The notes under the pieces: generated by a model
Database searches by the model: none
Told to the model about the DNA's origin: nothing
Seen by the model: the letters and a program-made list of their open reading frames with translations, nothing else
Origin: DASTSN01 sp035760665
GTDB taxonomy: Bacteria; Bacteroidota; Bacteroidia; Chitinophagales; Chitinophagaceae
Length of the DNA stretch: 15,925 bases
Assembly: GCA_035760665.1 (NCBI GenBank)
Contig: DASTSN010000044.1
Coordinates: 1-15,925, forward strand
Direction: 5' to 3'
Shown: positions 14,549 to 15,925 of the stretch, piece by piece
Position numbering within the stretch: the stretch's first letter is position 1
How the letters are laid out: each line of letters begins with the position of its first letter
Program-made: the position numbers and the translations under genes

Positions 14549-14728
14549 TTATTCACAAATCGTGCCTTCCCTGGCAACTGAAGCAGCCTTCAATTTCCCG
14601 ATCTCAACTTTAAAGTGGATAATACTGTTGCTATAATAGTTACGGTTCTGATTGGTCCGCTCCAGAAGCATCTTATTTAGCAGGATTTGCTTTTGCAAAA
14701 GCATTATGGTCTCTCTGGTGGTGGCCAT
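14549..14728 (-). CDS. Small helical (coiled-coil-like) protein, 59 aa
   Basis: No family recognised. ATG at 14728 on the minus strand. The sequence starts MATTRETIMLLQKQILLNKM and ends KAASVAREGTICE, with an arginine/asparagine-rich middle (LLERTNQNRNYYSN). The N-terminal 30 residues have leucines and isoleucines in a heptad-like pattern, so a short coiled coil or dimerisation helix is likely; a conserved-looking aromatic pair YYSNSIIHFKVEIGKL follows. No signal peptide or membrane segment. It is convergent with the zinc-ribbon gene and lies downstream of the broken 14846-15111 gene on the same strand, separated by a hairpin. No strong promoter is visible just upstream. It reads more like protein than the overlapping plus-strand frames. 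Confidence 0.55.
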   Translation of the reverse strand: MATTRETIMLLQKQILLNKMLLERTNQNRNYYSNSIIHFKVEIGKLKAASVAREGTICE

Positions 14729-14772
14729 AACTTTAAGTTACGAAAATTTGAAAGGAATTGCAACGGCCTTAA

Positions 14773-14806
14773 AAGAGAAAAGCCCCTATCCCGAAGGCCA
14801 CGGAGC
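14773..14806 (-). terminator. Probable minus-strand terminator after the broken gene
   Basis: On the minus strand, AAGCTCC and GGGGCTT pair (one G-U) with a CC-TTCG-GG core between them, followed by TTCTCTTTT. It would end transcripts coming from the frameshifted gene at 14846-15111. Confidence 0.45.
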
Positions 14807-14845
14807 TTTACCTCATTGTTTTATTATTGTAGTTGTTTAGATAAG

Positions 14846-15111
14846 TTATGCAATCGGTGTGCCAGTTGCATAACCCTCATCAGTAAAAGCTTCAGCAACT
14901 CCGGCAAAATAGTCCACCATATACTGCTCTTCAAACATCCCCCTGTTGCTCCCGAAGCGCCATCCAAACGTTTCTGTTTTCCATAGCTGCCCCCAAAAAC
15001 AGCCGTTGATCATTAGGTGATACAGGCCACCCGTGGCAGCGCCTGATACTTTTGAAAAATATCCTTCAAACCAATGCCCTCGTATTCGAAGCTTACAGGT
15101 ATTTCGTCCAT
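14846..15111 (-). pseudogene. Frameshifted 88-codon gene (conserved-type small protein)
   Basis: On the minus strand, ATG at 15111 opens MDEIPVSFEYEG, then the frame fails: it continues to an early stop after 32 codons. Moving by one base at the GGG run (15077-15079) restores a fluent protein: HWFEGYFSKVSGAATGGLYH, LMINGCFWGQLWKTETFGWR, FGSNRGMFEEQYMVDYFAGV, then AEAFTDEGYATGTPIA and a stop at 14846. Total length is 266 bp, one short of 89 codons, as expected for a single-base deletion. The joined protein resembles small Bacteroidota proteins of the 'Y-x-G-x-F-x-x-V-S-G-A...H-L-M' type that I recall only as hypothetical. The loss may be a real mutation or a sequencing error in the G run. A TATATTTG box (15117-15124) ends 5 nt before the ATG. 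Confidence 0.6.
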
Positions 15112-15116
15112 GGCGT

Positions 15117-15143
15117 CAAATATAACCGGCCCTGTCCTTTCAA
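15117..15143 (-). promoter_or_regulatory. Minus-strand promoter of the broken gene
   Basis: On the minus strand, TTG (15143-15141), 16 bp, then TATATTTG (15124-15117), a perfect -7 box lying 5 nt before the ATG at 15111. The -33 side is made of the reverse complement of the late-type element (GTTGAAAGGACAGGG), so this site faces both ways. Confidence 0.5.
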
Positions 15144-15168
15144 CCGGCTTAAATATTCAGGAGGTTTG
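15129..15168 (+). promoter_or_regulatory. Late-type element copy 3 (diverged), no gene directly downstream
   Basis: The stretch 15129-15145 shares CCCTGTCCTTTCA with the consensus. Exactly 15 bp later GAGGTTTG (15161-15168) keeps only the TTTG half of the -7 box. No open frame follows; a perfect hairpin comes at 15206-15229. It may be weak, decayed or act on the minus strand. Confidence 0.35.
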
Positions 15169-15205
15169 AGCTTTCTCATAAGCAGTTAGTTTTGGTTTTA
15201 CTCTA

Positions 15206-15229
15206 ATCCTCCTGTTTCCACAGGAGGAT
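15206..15229 (+). terminator. Perfect 10-bp hairpin just before late-type promoter copy 4
   Basis: ATCCTCCTGT (15206-15215), TTCC loop, ACAGGAGGAT (15220-15229), followed by AATTGTTTCT. The tail is only moderately T-rich. It could stop a short transcript starting near 15173 or insulate the downstream promoter. Confidence 0.5.
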
Positions 15230-15244
15230 AATTGTTTCTGCGCA

Positions 15245-15284
15245 CCCCTGTCCTTTCACTCGCCGCTGCATCAAAATATGTTTG
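15245..15284 (+). promoter_or_regulatory. Late-type promoter copy 4 before the 15316 gene
   Basis: CCCCTGTCCTTTCACTC (15245-15261), 15 bp, then TATGTTTG (15277-15284), a perfect TAnnTTTG. A normal leader of about 27 nt precedes the ATG at 15316. Confidence 0.8.
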
Positions 15285-15315
15285 TATTTGACATTAAAAA
15301 ACGAAACAGAAAGTC

Positions 15316-15741
15316 ATGAAAAGATTTTTCGCCTTTATGCTCGCAACTTGCATGTTGTTCGTAGCCACGATGCTGCCCACTAAGGAAGGGCACTCTCAAA
15401 TTGTACGATCGGTAACCATTGCCGATGCGGATGATACGCTGGTCAATGCTGATACGGCCGATGTGAGTCTGACCTTTGACGGTTCCTTCAAGTCGGTGGA
15501 AGGCCTGGTCGAAAAGGTCAGTGGCACGGTTGCCGGCAGCGTTACTTTTCAGGGGCAAACATTGGATGGCGGCACATGGGCAGACATTGACGCACTTACG
15601 CTCACCAACGTCGCGTCCCAGTACAAGTTATTCGCTGTGCCCAACCCGCGAACGTATAAGGCCTACCGACTTCGGTTTATTACATCTGGCACTACTTCAG
15701 TCAAGCCTAAAGTGTACACACTTAGATACACGGGCGGGTAA
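15316..15741 (+). CDS. Small exported virion-like protein, 141 aa
   Basis: Not a named family. Residues 1-28 (MKRFFAFMLATCMLFVATML and the following PTKEGHSQ) look like a signal peptide. The mature part of about 113 residues is a beta-sandwich-like domain: SVTIADADDTLVNADTADVS, then GLVEKVSGTVAGSVTFQGQT, DIDALTLTNVASQYKLFAV and YKAYRLRFITSGTTSVKPKV. Repeated 'V-x-G-T-V-x-G-x-V-T-x-Q-G' phrasing is typical of small decoration or tail proteins of Bacteroidota phages. It has its own perfect late-type promoter and is followed by a 12-bp hairpin and the promoter of the next gene, so it is a single-gene unit. Heavy independent expression would suit an abundant virion protein. The signal peptide again is unexpected for a cytoplasmic virion. 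Confidence 0.7.
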   Translation: MKRFFAFMLATCMLFVATMLPTKEGHSQIVRSVTIADADDTLVNADTADVSLTFDGSFKSVEGLVEKVSGTVAGSVTFQGQTLDGGTWADIDALTLTNVASQYKLFAVPNPRTYKAYRLRFITSGTTSVKPKVYTLRYTGG

Positions 15742-15756
15742 CAAAATTTACCTCAT

Positions 15757-15794
15757 AATATGCCGGTGCAGAAGCCCTTCTTCACTGGCATATT
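15757..15794 (+). terminator. 12-bp hairpin between the 15316 gene and late-type promoter copy 5
   Basis: AATATGCCGGTG (15757-15768) pairs with CACTGGCATATT (15783-15794), 12 positions with one G-U, loop of 14 nt. No T run follows. The promoter element starts 2 bp after the hairpin, the same arrangement as at 15206-15245. Confidence 0.55.
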
Positions 15795-15795
15795 A

Positions 15796-15835
15796 CCCCT
15801 GTCCTTTCACTCCTGTTTTTCAAAAAATATGTTTG
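15796..15835 (+). promoter_or_regulatory. Late-type promoter copy 5 before the gene at the right edge
   Basis: CCCCTGTCCTTTCACTC (15796-15812), 15 bp, then TATGTTTG (15828-15835). The GTG start of the next gene lies 4 nt after the -7 box, so the mRNA is probably leaderless. Confidence 0.8.
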
Positions 15836-15839
15836 TATC

Positions 15840-15925
15840 GTGGATTTCAAAGTAGCAAGTAGCATTTACCGGAAACCGTGGTTGATTGAAAGCCAAGCTG
15901 CCTTAGCATACCTTGATTTGTTGGA
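15840..15925 (+). CDS. Start of a phage gene, possibly S49-family prohead protease (partial)
   Basis: Only 28 codons are inside the window. GTG at 15840 is chosen because it follows the -7 box by 4 nt and the frame then reads MDFKVASSIYRKPWLIESQA followed by ALAYLDLL without a break. An ATG at 15830 gives only an 8-codon frame and is rejected. The 'I-x-x-x-P-W-L-I-E' phrase near the N-terminus followed by a short helix resembles the start of S49 (SppA/ClpP-type) peptidases encoded near portal genes in Bacteroidota phages, which mature the prohead. The match is short and from memory, so confidence is low for function, better for the gene itself. It should lead into head genes beyond the right edge. 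Confidence 0.45.
   Translation, partial: MDFKVASSIYRKPWLIESQAALAYLDLL

Noticed and set aside
14740..14760. Further copy of the late-type element on the minus strand (TCCTTTCA near 14750)
   Set aside because: Only the 8-bp core matches, and no TAnnTTTG box lies at the 15-bp position.
14652..14986. Two overlapping plus-strand open frames (62 and 99 codons)
   Set aside because: They are antisense to the better-supported 59-codon gene and the frameshifted gene on the minus strand.
15476..15862. 128-codon plus-strand frame overlapping the 15316 gene
   Set aside because: Out-of-frame shadow of the 15316 protein; it would also run across a hairpin and a perfect late-type promoter.

Overview
The window looks like part of an integrated phage, or phage-derived element, of a Bacteroidota host, most likely a Chitinophagaceae-type bacterium. 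Evidence for the host: promoters follow the Bacteroidota pattern (TTTG or TTG, about 19-20 bp, then TAnnTTTG); start codons lack Shine-Dalgarno sequences; and the protein style (MKK-type signal peptides ending in AQ or SQ, beta-rich fibre proteins) fits. No database search was possible, so family names rest on motif recognition alone.

Layout. Positions 1-1485 hold the 3' part of a large serine recombinase (integrase); its catalytic N-terminus is off the left edge. Positions 1486-1916 are non-coding: an inverted repeat, a promoter and an array of TGTTAC repeats. Two small genes of unknown function follow (1917-2252 and 2390-2959); the second has its own promoter with a palindromic operator-like site. 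From 3031 to 13448 runs one dense plus-strand block. It starts with a virion-type protein, then a 1,322-residue tail-fibre-like protein, two beta-rich or unknown secreted proteins, a CARDB/FN3-like lipoprotein, a parallel beta-helix protein and a small exported protein. A lysis cassette ends it: two membrane or holin-like proteins, a unimolecular-spanin-like lipoprotein and a GH46/chitosanase-like endolysin. A strong terminator follows at 13500-13529.

Positions 13530-15240 are gene-poor. They hold several palindromes and hairpins, a candidate structured RNA (14104-14280), a 48-codon zinc-ribbon-like gene, a 59-codon minus-strand gene and an 88-codon minus-strand gene broken by an apparent one-base deletion. 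Structural genes then resume: a small exported virion-like protein (15316-15741) and the first 28 codons of what may be an S49-type prohead protease (15840 onward).

The most notable feature is a repeated promoter architecture. A 17-bp element (CCCCTGTCCTTTCACTC) occurs three times exactly and twice in diverged form. Each time it lies exactly 15 bp before a TAnnTTTG-like -7 box. The clear copies sit in front of the fibre block, the lysis cassette, the 15316 gene and the putative protease gene. This ties these blocks into one element with a shared late-type regulon. A second oddity is that most of the structural-looking proteins carry Sec signal peptides or a lipobox, which is unexpected for tail parts of a virus assembled in the cytoplasm.
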